From Ardenticatenales bacterium (GTDB lineage: Bacteria; Chloroflexota; Anaerolineae; Promineifilales; UBA4811), in assembly GCA_030667645.1 (NCBI GenBank), contig DAOUVM010000201.1, positions 1 through 5,440 on the forward strand: DNA of 5,440 nt, given 5' to 3'. Positions within the stretch are counted from its first letter, which is position 1, and every line of letters starts with the position of its first letter. The notes under the pieces are model-generated. The model did no database searches and was not told the DNA's origin. It saw only the letters and a list, made by a program, of their open reading frames with translations. Shown in pieces: positions 1-5,136 of this stretch. The position numbers and the translations under genes were made by a program.

Positions 1-87
1 TTGCCGGACGGAGGATCTCTTCCCACCATCGTGCGGGTGGTTGCCGACGCGAACGGAAAGATCCTAAAGATGAGCTCCTCGCGGTAG
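1..87 (+). CDS. C-terminal tail of an unidentified protein (partial)
   Basis: Frame 1 is open from the window edge to a TAG stop at 85-87 and gives 28 residues, ending in 'VVADANGKILKMSSSR'. The frame is more protein-like than the other two: frame 2 stops at 50-52, and frame 3 runs to 119-121 with an Arg/His-rich composition. A short 'DANGKIL' turn-and-strand pattern is seen, but nothing allows a family call. The next gene starts 44 bases downstream on the same strand, so both could share a transcript. The rest of the gene lies outside the window. Moderate to low confidence. Confidence 0.45.
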   Translation: MPDGGSLPTIVRVVADANGKILKMSSSR

Positions 88-120
88 AAATGGCTCCCGA
101 GTTGGGATCAGGGCTGGGAT

Positions 121-126
121 AGGAGG
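121..126 (+). promoter_or_regulatory. Strong Shine-Dalgarno AGGAGG
   Basis: A full AGGAGG lies 5 bases before GTG 132 and 11 bases before the in-frame ATG 138. It is the best ribosome binding site in the window, and it decides the start and the reality of the short reading frame that follows. Confidence 0.75.
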
Positions 127-131
127 CGCAC

Positions 132-305
132 GTGGGAATGCTGCAGTTCACGTCCAAATGGCATCTAGTGTCTCGGTTGCTGCTGGCGGTCTACCGTCGG
201 GAATGGGTCAGGTGCAACATCTATTCTCTTTCCATGCTGGGTGGTTCCATGGCGGGCGGGCTGGTTGCGCTCGCAGTGTGTGGTTGGTTGGGGATGTTCC
301 AGTAA
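132..305 (+). CDS. Small membrane protein, 57 residues, unknown function
   Basis: The frame runs from GTG at 132 to TAA at 303-305 and gives 57 residues. The start is chosen because AGGAGG at 121-126 lies 5 bases upstream; ATG 138 is an alternative. The N-terminal half (residues 1-29) is basic and amphipathic, with Lys9, Arg15, Arg22, Arg23, Arg27 and aromatic residues. Residues about 30-56 form one hydrophobic segment, 'SLSMLGGSMAGGLVALAVCG' followed by 'WLGMF', rich in closely spaced glycines (G37, G38, G42, G43) as in helix-packing motifs. By the positive-inside rule the N-terminus would be cytoplasmic. No family is recognised. It lies about 200 bases before a secreted barrel protein on the same strand, so a shared role at the cell surface is possible but inferred. 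The strong ribosome site and a clear membrane segment make it likely real. Confidence 0.6.
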   Translation: MGMLQFTSKWHLVSRLLLAVYRREWVRCNIYSLSMLGGSMAGGLVALAVCGWLGMFQ

Positions 306-501
306 AGAGTCGAGTTCCGGCTGTAGCCCGCGCCGGCCGACTGACGGTGACCGGATGTTGAGATTGTGGATAAGGTGCTTACCGAGAGGGGAGAGCAGTG
401 TGGGGACGGGAGGGGATCGATTTGAGCCCTCATCTCACCTCTGCCGGTTTTCCCATGACAGCATGAGACCGCAGAGGAAAAAGCGTCCTGTCCGATATTT
501 G
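306..501 (+). other. Gap without a convincing gene (possible 5' region of the barrel gene)
   Basis: The frame of the downstream barrel gene is open through here (from 241), but its translation is Arg/Cys/Ser-rich and unlike a secreted protein's N-terminus. In-frame ATGs at 355 and 463 are possible earlier starts of that gene, but neither has a good ribosome binding site. No promoter with two convincing boxes, tRNA or strong hairpin was seen. If transcription starts here, this would be the leader of the barrel gene. Confidence 0.3.
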
Positions 502-1812
502 ATGCCCTTGAAACCGAAACCGGGGACAATGATGATTGGATTGCGCCTCTTGGTTCTGGCAGGGGTTCTCTTCCTTGCAGTGTGGCCTTCCGGCGCTGTG
601 CAGGCCCGCGCGCTCGCCGGCGAAAGCAATCGCGATGGGGCGGGCCCACTAGACTTGCAGCCGACAGAGATGGAGGCGATCGCACCCAGGCCGTTTGGAT
701 ACGGGATCACGGTTGACCTGGTGGATCAGCCGCTTACCCAACTGATGAACGGCGTGGCTGGGATGCATATGAACTGGGTCCGGCAACCTGTGCACTGGGG
801 ACAGATCGAGCCTGCCCCTGGCTCATACGACTGGAGCCAACTGGATTCCATTGTGGACAGTGTTCACGTTCGAGGTCTCGGCCTGCTGGTAGTGATTGTT
901 GGTGCCCCGGAGTGGGCGCGTCCGGCCGGGTTCAATGAGGGGAATGACGGCCCGCCGGCCGATCCGAACACGCTCGGAGGCTTTCTATCCGTGCTCTCCG
1001 GCCGCTACGCGGGCAAAATCGATGCCTATCAGATCTGGCAAGACCCCAACATCGTAGCCAACTGGGACTCTGCAACAGGCCCGTCGGCTGCGGACTATGT
1101 GGGTCTCCTGAAGGCAGCCTATCTGGCCATCAAGGCTGGCTCTCCAGATGCCCAAGTCATCAGTGCCGGCCTGGATCCCGCAGCAGTCGCTGATGGCCTG
1201 GCCGCCGTTGACGACCTAGAGTACCTGAGTATAATGTATCAAGCTGGCTTCTCAGCTTGGTGCGATGTAGTTGGCGTACATCTGAATGGGACCAGTCACC
1301 CCCCCTCCGATTATGTCGACGAGGCGGGACGTGCTTCGTCGGCGTTCGAGAGCGAGAGTTCATTCTTTTTCCGGCACTATGAAGCGGTGCGCCGAGTGAT
1401 GGTTGCCCATGGGGACGAGGAGACGCCGGTTTGGTTGACCCAGGTGGGCTGGGCCTCACTCTCGCCCGCTCCTAACGGCTATGCCTACGCGGCTGACGTG
1501 ACCGAGGAACAGCAGGCGGATTATCTGATCCAGGCATTTCGAATGGCAGAGCAGACACCCTACATTCACGCGATGATGGTAGACAATTTCAATCTCTCCA
1601 CGATCGCCCCCTCGTCGCCGGAGGCCGGCTTTAGCCTGATTCGGTCCGATTGGACTGCCCGGCCGGCGCTTCTGCGGCTGGCTCAGATGCGTCAGGAGCA
1701 GATTCTCTCCGTCGCTGGCGCGAGCTACTCTTCGGCGCGTAACCGCGCCCCGCAATCGGGCGTGAAACCCTACCTGCGTCACTCTTCGCCCGAGGTTACA
1801 TTGCGTGAATAG
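502..1812 (+). CDS. Secreted GH-A-type beta/alpha-barrel protein with substituted catalytic residues (putative pseudo-glycosidase)
   Basis: The product has 436 residues. A signal peptide is clear: basic start (K4, K6), hydrophobic core about 12-29 (IGLRLLVLAGVLFLAVWP), then small-residue cleavage sites (A-R-A at 35-37, A-L-A at 37-39). Residues about 66-390 resemble the GH39/GH5-like barrel of clan GH-A. Recognisable pieces are 'NWVRQPVHWGQIEP' and 'YDWSQLD' (91-115), 'VVIVGAPEWARP' (130-141), 'AYQIWQDPNI' (175-184), 'DVVGVHLNG' (255-263) and 'WLTQVGWAS' (311-319). In active relatives the fourth strand ends W-N-E-P-N and the seventh T-E-F/V-G-W, giving acid/base and nucleophile Glu. Here these positions are Asp181 (after Gln180) and Gln314, so normal retaining hydrolysis is unlikely. 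A binding, structural or sensing role outside the membrane is inferred. The start is uncertain: ATG 502, 529 or 532 (GGGGA 522-526 favours 532), or 463 with a longer basic N-terminus. Its stop overlaps a small membrane gene. Confidence 0.8.
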   Translation: MPLKPKPGTMMIGLRLLVLAGVLFLAVWPSGAVQARALAGESNRDGAGPLDLQPTEMEAIAPRPFGYGITVDLVDQPLTQLMNGVAGMHMNWVRQPVHWGQIEPAPGSYDWSQLDSIVDSVHVRGLGLLVVIVGAPEWARPAGFNEGNDGPPADPNTLGGFLSVLSGRYAGKIDAYQIWQDPNIVANWDSATGPSAADYVGLLKAAYLAIKAGSPDAQVISAGLDPAAVADGLAAVDDLEYLSIMYQAGFSAWCDVVGVHLNGTSHPPSDYVDEAGRASSAFESESSFFFRHYEAVRRVMVAHGDEETPVWLTQVGWASLSPAPNGYAYAADVTEEQQADYLIQAFRMAEQTPYIHAMMVDNFNLSTIAPSSPEAGFSLIRSDWTARPALLRLAQMRQEQILSVAGASYSSARNRAPQSGVKPYLRHSSPEVTLRE

Positions 1813-1927
1813 AGAGCCGGGATGCGTCACGTCCCTCGTGAGGGCTTGCCTCATCCCCGCTTTGGTTGGAGCCATCATTGGCTTTCTCGTCGTGATCGCA
1901 GTGTTGTGGTACCTCTCTTACAGCTAG
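1805..1927 (+). CDS. Small single-pass membrane protein, 40 residues, unknown function
   Basis: The frame runs from GTG 1805 to TAG 1925-1927 and gives 40 residues. GTG 1805 overlaps the stop of the barrel gene (TAG 1810-1812) by 8 bases, and GAGG at 1792-1795 lies 9 bases upstream, so translation is probably coupled. Residues 1-15 are polar with Arg3 and Arg13. Residues about 16-37 form a strong transmembrane helix, 'LIPALVGAIIGFLVVIAVLW' followed by 'YL', with a G22-xxx-G26 helix-packing motif. The tail is only a few residues, so it is either an inner-membrane peptide with the N-terminus inside or a tail-anchor-like product. No family is recognised. Overlap with a secreted pseudo-glycosidase suggests a functional partner at the membrane; this is inferred. 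A second frame across the same bases (from ATG 1822) is open but shows no such pattern. Confidence 0.5.
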   Translation: MNREPGCVTSLVRACLIPALVGAIIGFLVVIAVLWYLSYS

Positions 1928-2006
1928 ATCGGCTGTCTCTCGCTCCCCAAGTTCGTGCCCGCGCAACCGCAGACACCGGCCCCGCCTTTCTTCCGTACGC
2001 ACCCCC

Positions 2007-2041
2007 TTGCGTGTGCACTCGGAGCGGTTATATGCTATCAT
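2007..2041 (+). promoter_or_regulatory. Possible promoter upstream of sufSU
   Basis: An extended -10 of the form TG-N-TATCAT lies at 2033-2041 (5 of 6 matches to TATAAT plus the TG). An overlapping alternative -10, TATGCT (2031-2036), lies 18 bases after a weak TTGCGT at 2007-2012. Transcription from here would give sufS a leader of almost 300 bases. It competes with the reading of 2032 as a start codon. This is a guess from consensus matching only. Confidence 0.3.
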
Positions 2042-2358
2042 GCCAGGTATGCGATCTGACCATATCCTGGGCAATCACTCTTTCATGCAAGAGACTGGGG
2101 CAGGGTACTCGGCCCCGAGTTGGGCGTATTGTGGAGGAGCAGGTAGAGGTGTCTGATATCAGGAACCAAGCCATTGAGGATGGTTTCTCGCTGAACTCTG
2201 GCGTCGGGCGATTCGTGAGTATCGGCGCCTCGAGGGATGGCGCGACGGAGCCTCTCGTTGGGGACATCGTCCGGCAGTGTTTCATTGAAATACTCTGTGG
2301 CGACGATCGTCCCGATCGGCCGTCAAGTGGATTCGGACATGCCCAGTCGTCCCACTGA
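2032..2358 (+). CDS. Doubtful open frame upstream of sufS, 108 residues
   Basis: The frame runs from ATG 2032 to TGA 2356-2358 and overlaps the sufS start by 20 bases. GGAG at 2021-2024 lies 7 bases before the ATG, a usable ribosome site. From about 2098 to 2330 the codons follow a purine-first, pyrimidine-last pattern with many G-starting codons, as real genes do ('VGRIVEEQVEVSDI', 'RDGATEPLVGDIVRQC'). Against it: the N-terminus is Cys-rich (C4, C7), the tail is low in structure, no family is recognised, and the opposite strand in the same codon phase reads equally well (2322-2083) but has no normal start codon. It may be a small hypothetical gene, a decayed gene or just sufS leader. Low confidence. 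Confidence 0.22.
   Translation: MLSCQVCDLTISWAITLSCKRLGQGTRPRVGRIVEEQVEVSDIRNQAIEDGFSLNSGVGRFVSIGASRDGATEPLVGDIVRQCFIEILCGDDRPDRPSSGFGHAQSSH
2107..2120. repeat. 14-bp inverted repeat in the sufS upstream region
   Basis: ACTCGG (2107-2112) and CCGAGT (2115-2120) are perfect complements separated by CC. The site lies about 70 bases after the candidate promoter and about 220 bases before sufS. It could be an operator or a small hairpin in a leader. It is short enough to be chance. Confidence 0.25.
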
Positions 2359-3589
2359 GTTGCTGAACGTCGCTGCTATCCGGGCGGACTTTCCCCTGCT
2401 GGGGCACGAGGTCTACCCTGGTGTTCCTCTGGTCTATCTCGACAACGCAGCAACCTCCCAAAAGCCGCTTGCCGTCATTGATGCTGTGAACCACTACTAT
2501 CGACGGGTCAATGCCAACATCCACCGCGGAATCCATGCGTTGGCGGAGCGGGCAACGGAGGGATACGAAAACGCTCGCCGGAAGGTTGCCCGCTTTATCG
2601 GGTCCGGCAGCACCAGGGAGATCATCTTTGTCCGCAACGCTACCGAGGGAGTTAATCTGGTGGCGCAAAGCTGGGGCAGGGCCAACATCGAACCTGGCGA
2701 TGAGATCATCCTCACCGAGATGGAGCATCACAGCAACCTGGTCCCCTGGCAGTTGTTGGCGCACGAAAAGAAAGCGATCATCCGCTACGTGCCGTTGGAC
2801 GGCGATCGGTGTCTGGACACGGGCCAGTATGATGCTCTGTTGAGCGGACGCACGAAACTGGTTGCTTTTACCGGCATGTCCAACGTGCTGGGCTCGATTT
2901 CGCCGGTCAAGGAGATGGTCGCCAAGGCGCATGCGGCCGGTGCGGTAGCTCTGGTGGATGCCGCGCAATCGGTGCCTCACATGCCAACCAACGTGGTTGA
3001 TCTGGACGTTGACTTTATGGTGTTTTCCGGGCACAAGATGTGCGGCCCCACCGGGATTGGCGTCCTGTACGGAAAGGAGGCTCTGCTGGAGGCAATGCCC
3101 CCGTTCCTTGCTGGCGGGGATATGATTCGGCGAGTAACCCTCGAGGGTGCTGACTGGAATGATCTACCCTGGAAGTTCGAGGCCGGCACGCCAAACACCG
3201 CCGCCGCGATTGGGCTGGGTGCGGCTATCGACTATCTCGGCGCGATCGGAATGGACAGGATCGAGGCGCATGAGCATGCGATCGCGGACTATGCCCTGGA
3301 AGCCCTCGGCGAGCTGAGGGGTCTGAGGACGCTGGGCCCTCCCGCCCCGCAGCGCGGCGCGACCATCGCTTTCACGATCGAGGGAATGCATCCCCACGAT
3401 GTCGCTGAACTGCTCAATCGGGACGGGATAGCTGTACGGGCCGGCCATCACTGTGCGATGCCGCTGCATCAGGCGTTGGGCATCGTGGCGACCACGCGGG
3501 CGAGTTTCTATCTGTACAATTCGACCGATGAAGTGGACGCGCTGGCGACTGCTTTGCACAAGGCGCAAAAGCTGTTCAGAGTAGGATGA
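2339..3589 (+). CDS. sufS: Cysteine desulfurase SufS (type II, PLP-dependent)
   Basis: The product has 416 residues, the usual family length. It removes sulfur from L-cysteine, giving alanine and an enzyme persulfide that feeds Fe-S cluster assembly in the cytoplasm. Visible landmarks are 'VYLDNAATSQKP' (32-43), 'ATEGVNLV' (101-108), 'EMEHHSNLVPWQ' with the PLP-stacking His130, 'VDAAQSVPH' with Asp207 and Gln210, and 'FSGHKMCGPTG' with Schiff-base Lys233. The short type II active loop 'VRAGHHCAMP' carries catalytic Cys372, and Arg387 should bind the substrate carboxylate. His353 in 'HPHD' aligns with the Bacillus subtilis SufS His342 that swaps onto the SufU zinc, which fits the next gene. 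The ATG at 2339 puts 'IRADFP' at the expected distance from the start; only a weak AGTGG (2326-2330) precedes it. The frame is open back to 2237, but that extension has no family counterpart. The stop overlaps sufU (ATGA), so the two are co-translated. Confidence 0.95.
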   Translation: MPSRPTELLNVAAIRADFPLLGHEVYPGVPLVYLDNAATSQKPLAVIDAVNHYYRRVNANIHRGIHALAERATEGYENARRKVARFIGSGSTREIIFVRNATEGVNLVAQSWGRANIEPGDEIILTEMEHHSNLVPWQLLAHEKKAIIRYVPLDGDRCLDTGQYDALLSGRTKLVAFTGMSNVLGSISPVKEMVAKAHAAGAVALVDAAQSVPHMPTNVVDLDVDFMVFSGHKMCGPTGIGVLYGKEALLEAMPPFLAGGDMIRRVTLEGADWNDLPWKFEAGTPNTAAAIGLGAAIDYLGAIGMDRIEAHEHAIADYALEALGELRGLRTLGPPAPQRGATIAFTIEGMHPHDVAELLNRDGIAVRAGHHCAMPLHQALGIVATTRASFYLYNSTDEVDALATALHKAQKLFRVG

Positions 3590-3987
3590 TGATGGATAGT
3601 CTGTACCAAGAGGTGATTCTGGATCACTATCGGAACCCACGCAACAAGGGACGCCTCGATCCGGCCGATATCTCTCATGAGGATGACAACCCGCTATGCG
3701 GCGATCAAATCCGCCTGGACATCCGCCTTGGCGAGGACGGTCGGGTCGCGGAGGTTGCGTGGGATGGTCACGGCTGCGCAATCAGCATGGCCTCCGCTTC
3801 CATGTTGAGTCAAGAGATCCAGGGCAAGACTCTGGAGGAACTGCTCCAGTTGGGCAAGGATGATATCTTGGAGATGCTTGGCATTGAGCTGGGACGGGCC
3901 CGGCTGCACTGCGCGCTGCTCTCGCTCAAGGTGCTAAAGACGGGCGCCTTTGGGCTGACAGCTTGGACAGGGGTGGAGGAGAGCTGA
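3586..3987 (+). CDS. sufU: SufU zinc-dependent sulfur acceptor / Fe-S assembly protein (short form)
   Basis: The product has 133 residues of the IscU/SufU fold. It takes persulfide sulfur from SufS and passes it to the Suf scaffold. Zinc ligands expected from B. subtilis SufU are all present: Cys38 and Asp40 in 'PLCGDQIRL', Cys64 in 'GHGCAISMASASM', Cys109 in 'ARLHCALLSLKVL'. The N-terminal 'LYQEVILDHYRNPRNKG' is typical. Only 44 residues separate Cys64 and Cys109, against about 61 in B. subtilis SufU, so the usual SufU-specific insert is missing, while IscU's LPPVK motif is also absent. Three ATGs in a row (3586, 3589, 3592) can start it: 3586 overlaps the sufS stop as ATGA, while GTAGG at 3581-3585 is best spaced for 3592 (6 bases). 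The stop codon sits inside a terminator-like hairpin. Confidence 0.92.
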   Translation: MMMDSLYQEVILDHYRNPRNKGRLDPADISHEDDNPLCGDQIRLDIRLGEDGRVAEVAWDGHGCAISMASASMLSQEIQGKTLEELLQLGKDDILEMLGIELGRARLHCALLSLKVLKTGAFGLTAWTGVEES

Positions 3988-4017
3988 CACTGCCCGAACT
4001 CGTTTGGGCGCTCTCCT
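3977..4017. terminator. Large bulged hairpin spanning the sufU stop, probable terminator
   Basis: The outer arms AGGAGAGC (3977-3984) and GCTCTCCT (4010-4017) are perfect 8-bp complements. The inner arms GCCCGAA (3992-3998) and TTTGGGC (4003-4009) form 7 pairs with one G-U, closed by the loop CTCG. On the 3' side the two stems are directly stacked; on the 5' side a 7-base bulge, TGACACT, holds the sufU stop codon. No long T run follows (AGTTATTCC), so it may be a weak or bidirectional terminator or an mRNA-stabilising end between convergent operons. Confidence 0.55.
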
Positions 4018-4026
4018 AGTTATTCC

Positions 4027-4050
4027 GCTCGCAGCCCGGGTTCTGCGAGT
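4027..4050. terminator. Second inverted repeat between convergent genes
   Basis: CTCGCAG (4028-4034) and CTGCGAG (4043-4049) are perfect 7-bp complements, extended by a G-U pair at 4027/4050. The 8-base loop CCCGGGTT contains the palindrome CCCGGG. It lies 30 bases beyond the stop of the - strand prenyl synthase and 10 bases beyond the first hairpin, a position that suits a terminator for the - strand operon. No T run follows on either strand. Confidence 0.4.
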
Positions 4051-4079
4051 ACGATTGGCTCTCAAGTTGTTCGATGCAC

Positions 4080-5096
4080 TCAGCTCTGTCGCTTGACCAA
4101 CTGAGTTGTGAGTTTGCGCAGTGCGTCCCCGGCCGGGCCGGCCGGATGTGCCTTTGCCAGGTGGGCCATAGCTGCTTCCGAGTAGCGGTCCACTGCTGCC
4201 ATCGCATAGTCCTTGGCCCCCGCCGCTTCCAGCAGATCGACCGCCCGCTGGACGTCCAACTGGGCGCCGGCATAGAGGTCGCGCAGTTCAGAACTCTGCG
4301 CTAGCCCGTACACGACCGGCAGGGTTTTCTTTCGTGTCAGAATATCGGAAACGGTTGATTTGCCCACGGTGGTCTCGTTTCCCCATATTCCCAGAACGTC
4401 GTCATGGGCTTGGAAGGCCAGCCCGACGTTCCGGCCGAACTCGGCGAAATGACGGCGCTTTTCCGGCTCGGAACTGGCAATGATGGCCCCGATCTCGGAG
4501 GTGGCGGATATTAGAGCTGCCGTCTTTCCAGCGATCATCTGCAGGTATTGCTCCACATCCACGCTCACTTGGGTCTCATACCGCATGTCCAGGTGTTGTC
4601 CCTTGGTCAATTGGACGCAAGCCTGAGCAAAGACCTGGAGAGAGTCAACTGTGGTTTCGGCTGCCACTCCTCGATCTGCCACTCGAGCCAAGGCAGCATA
4701 GGCGGAGGAGAACATGCTGTCGCCGGCGTTGATTGCCTGAGGGACTCCCCACAGCTCCCACACCGTTTTCCGGCCGCGCCGCGTGCGGCTTCCGTCCTCA
4801 ATGTCGTCGTGGATCAAACTAAAGTTGTGTAGCAGCTCAATGGCCGCTGCCGCAGGCACCGCTTGCTCCCAATTTCCGCTGGCCGCATCACATACCAGCA
4901 GGCATATCAGGGGACGGATTCGTTTGCCTGCCGTGCCGGATTCGGAACCCAGCCCCGCGTCAACCCAACCCAGATGGTAGTGCATCATCCCATAGTACAC
5001 TTTGTAGCTGGGGTGATCAGACTCTAGGATGGCTTTGATTTCTGCCTCAACTGCGGGAAGAAACTGCCGGGTGTAGTGGTCGAGAGCGGGGCACAT
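4080..5096 (-). CDS. Short-chain polyprenyl diphosphate synthase (probable geranylgeranyl or farnesyl diphosphate synthase)
   Basis: The product has 338 residues of the trans-isoprenyl diphosphate synthase family. It adds IPP to allylic diphosphates in the cytoplasm with Mg2+. Landmarks are 'GKRIRP' (57-62, IPP-binding Lys58 and Arg61), the first Asp-rich motif D97-D98-I-E-D101 followed by R106-R107, 'GQH' (166-168), 'KTAAL' (191-195), and the second motif 'HDDVLGIWGN' with D232-D233. 'VGKS' (Lys246) and 'TRKKTLPVVYGL' follow. The third Asp of the second motif is Gly236, a form I know from actinobacterial and Chloroflexota GGPP synthases, so not by itself a defect. Phe92, five residues before D97, and a first motif without an insertion recall the archaeal-type GGPP synthases; product length is inferred. 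AAAGGGA (complement of 5102-5108) ends about 5 bases before the ATG at 5096. fni lies 40 bases upstream in the same operon. Confidence 0.93.
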   Translation of the reverse strand: MCPALDHYTRQFLPAVEAEIKAILESDHPSYKVYYGMMHYHLGWVDAGLGSESGTAGKRIRPLICLLVCDAASGNWEQAVPAAAAIELLHNFSLIHDDIEDGSRTRRGRKTVWELWGVPQAINAGDSMFSSAYAALARVADRGVAAETTVDSLQVFAQACVQLTKGQHLDMRYETQVSVDVEQYLQMIAGKTAALISATSEIGAIIASSEPEKRRHFAEFGRNVGLAFQAHDDVLGIWGNETTVGKSTVSDILTRKKTLPVVYGLAQSSELRDLYAGAQLDVQRAVDLLEAAGAKDYAMAAVDRYSEAAMAHLAKAHPAGPAGDALRKLTTQLVKRQS

Positions 5097-5100
5097 GGCT

Positions 5101-5108
5101 TTCCCTTT
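5101..5108 (-). promoter_or_regulatory. Ribosome binding site of the prenyl synthase
   Basis: Read on the - strand, the sequence is AAAGGGAA with the GGG (5105-5103) six bases before ATG 5096. It supports this start over later in-frame codons. Confidence 0.55.
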
Positions 5109-5136
5109 GGTGCGTCGACTGCAGGAAACGGGCGCC

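Noticed and set aside
158..361. 67-codon + strand frame starting MASSVSVAAGG
   Set aside because: It overlaps the 57-residue gene in another frame, has no ribosome site at its ATG, and degenerates into an Arg/Val-rich tail.
241..501. N-terminal extension of the barrel protein back to ATG 241 (523 residues)
   Set aside because: The extension is Arg/Cys/Ser-rich, would bury the signal peptide inside the protein and overlaps the better-supported 57-residue gene. Starts at 502-532 put the signal peptide at the N-terminus.
221..685. 154-codon - strand open frame opposite the start of the barrel gene
   Set aside because: Its Ser/Pro/Arg-rich translation has no domain, and it runs opposite the signal peptide of a real gene.
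1822..2031. First part of a 178-codon + strand frame after the barrel gene
   Set aside because: Its composition is unstructured (His/Arg/Ser-rich), and the overlapping GTG 1805 frame has a ribosome site and a clear membrane helix.
2040..2156. 38-codon frame MPGMRSDHILGNHSF
   Set aside because: No ribosome site at a usable distance (GGAG is 15 bases away) and no membrane or domain pattern.
2237..2338. Extended SufS start at ATG 2237
   Set aside because: The GAGGG directly abuts the ATG with no spacer, and the extra 34 residues have no counterpart in SufS proteins.
2282..3034. 250-codon - strand open frame
   Set aside because: It lies antisense to the well-conserved sufS coding sequence; its length is explained by the GC-rich codons of sufS.
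3164..3781. 205-codon - strand open frame across the sufS/sufU junction
   Set aside because: It is a shadow of two confidently identified genes on the other strand and has no recognisable motif.
4130..4146. GC-rich palindromic run (GGCCGG repeats) near the end of the prenyl synthase
   Set aside because: It lies inside coding sequence for an Ala/Gly/Pro stretch (residues about 317-324), so codon use explains it.
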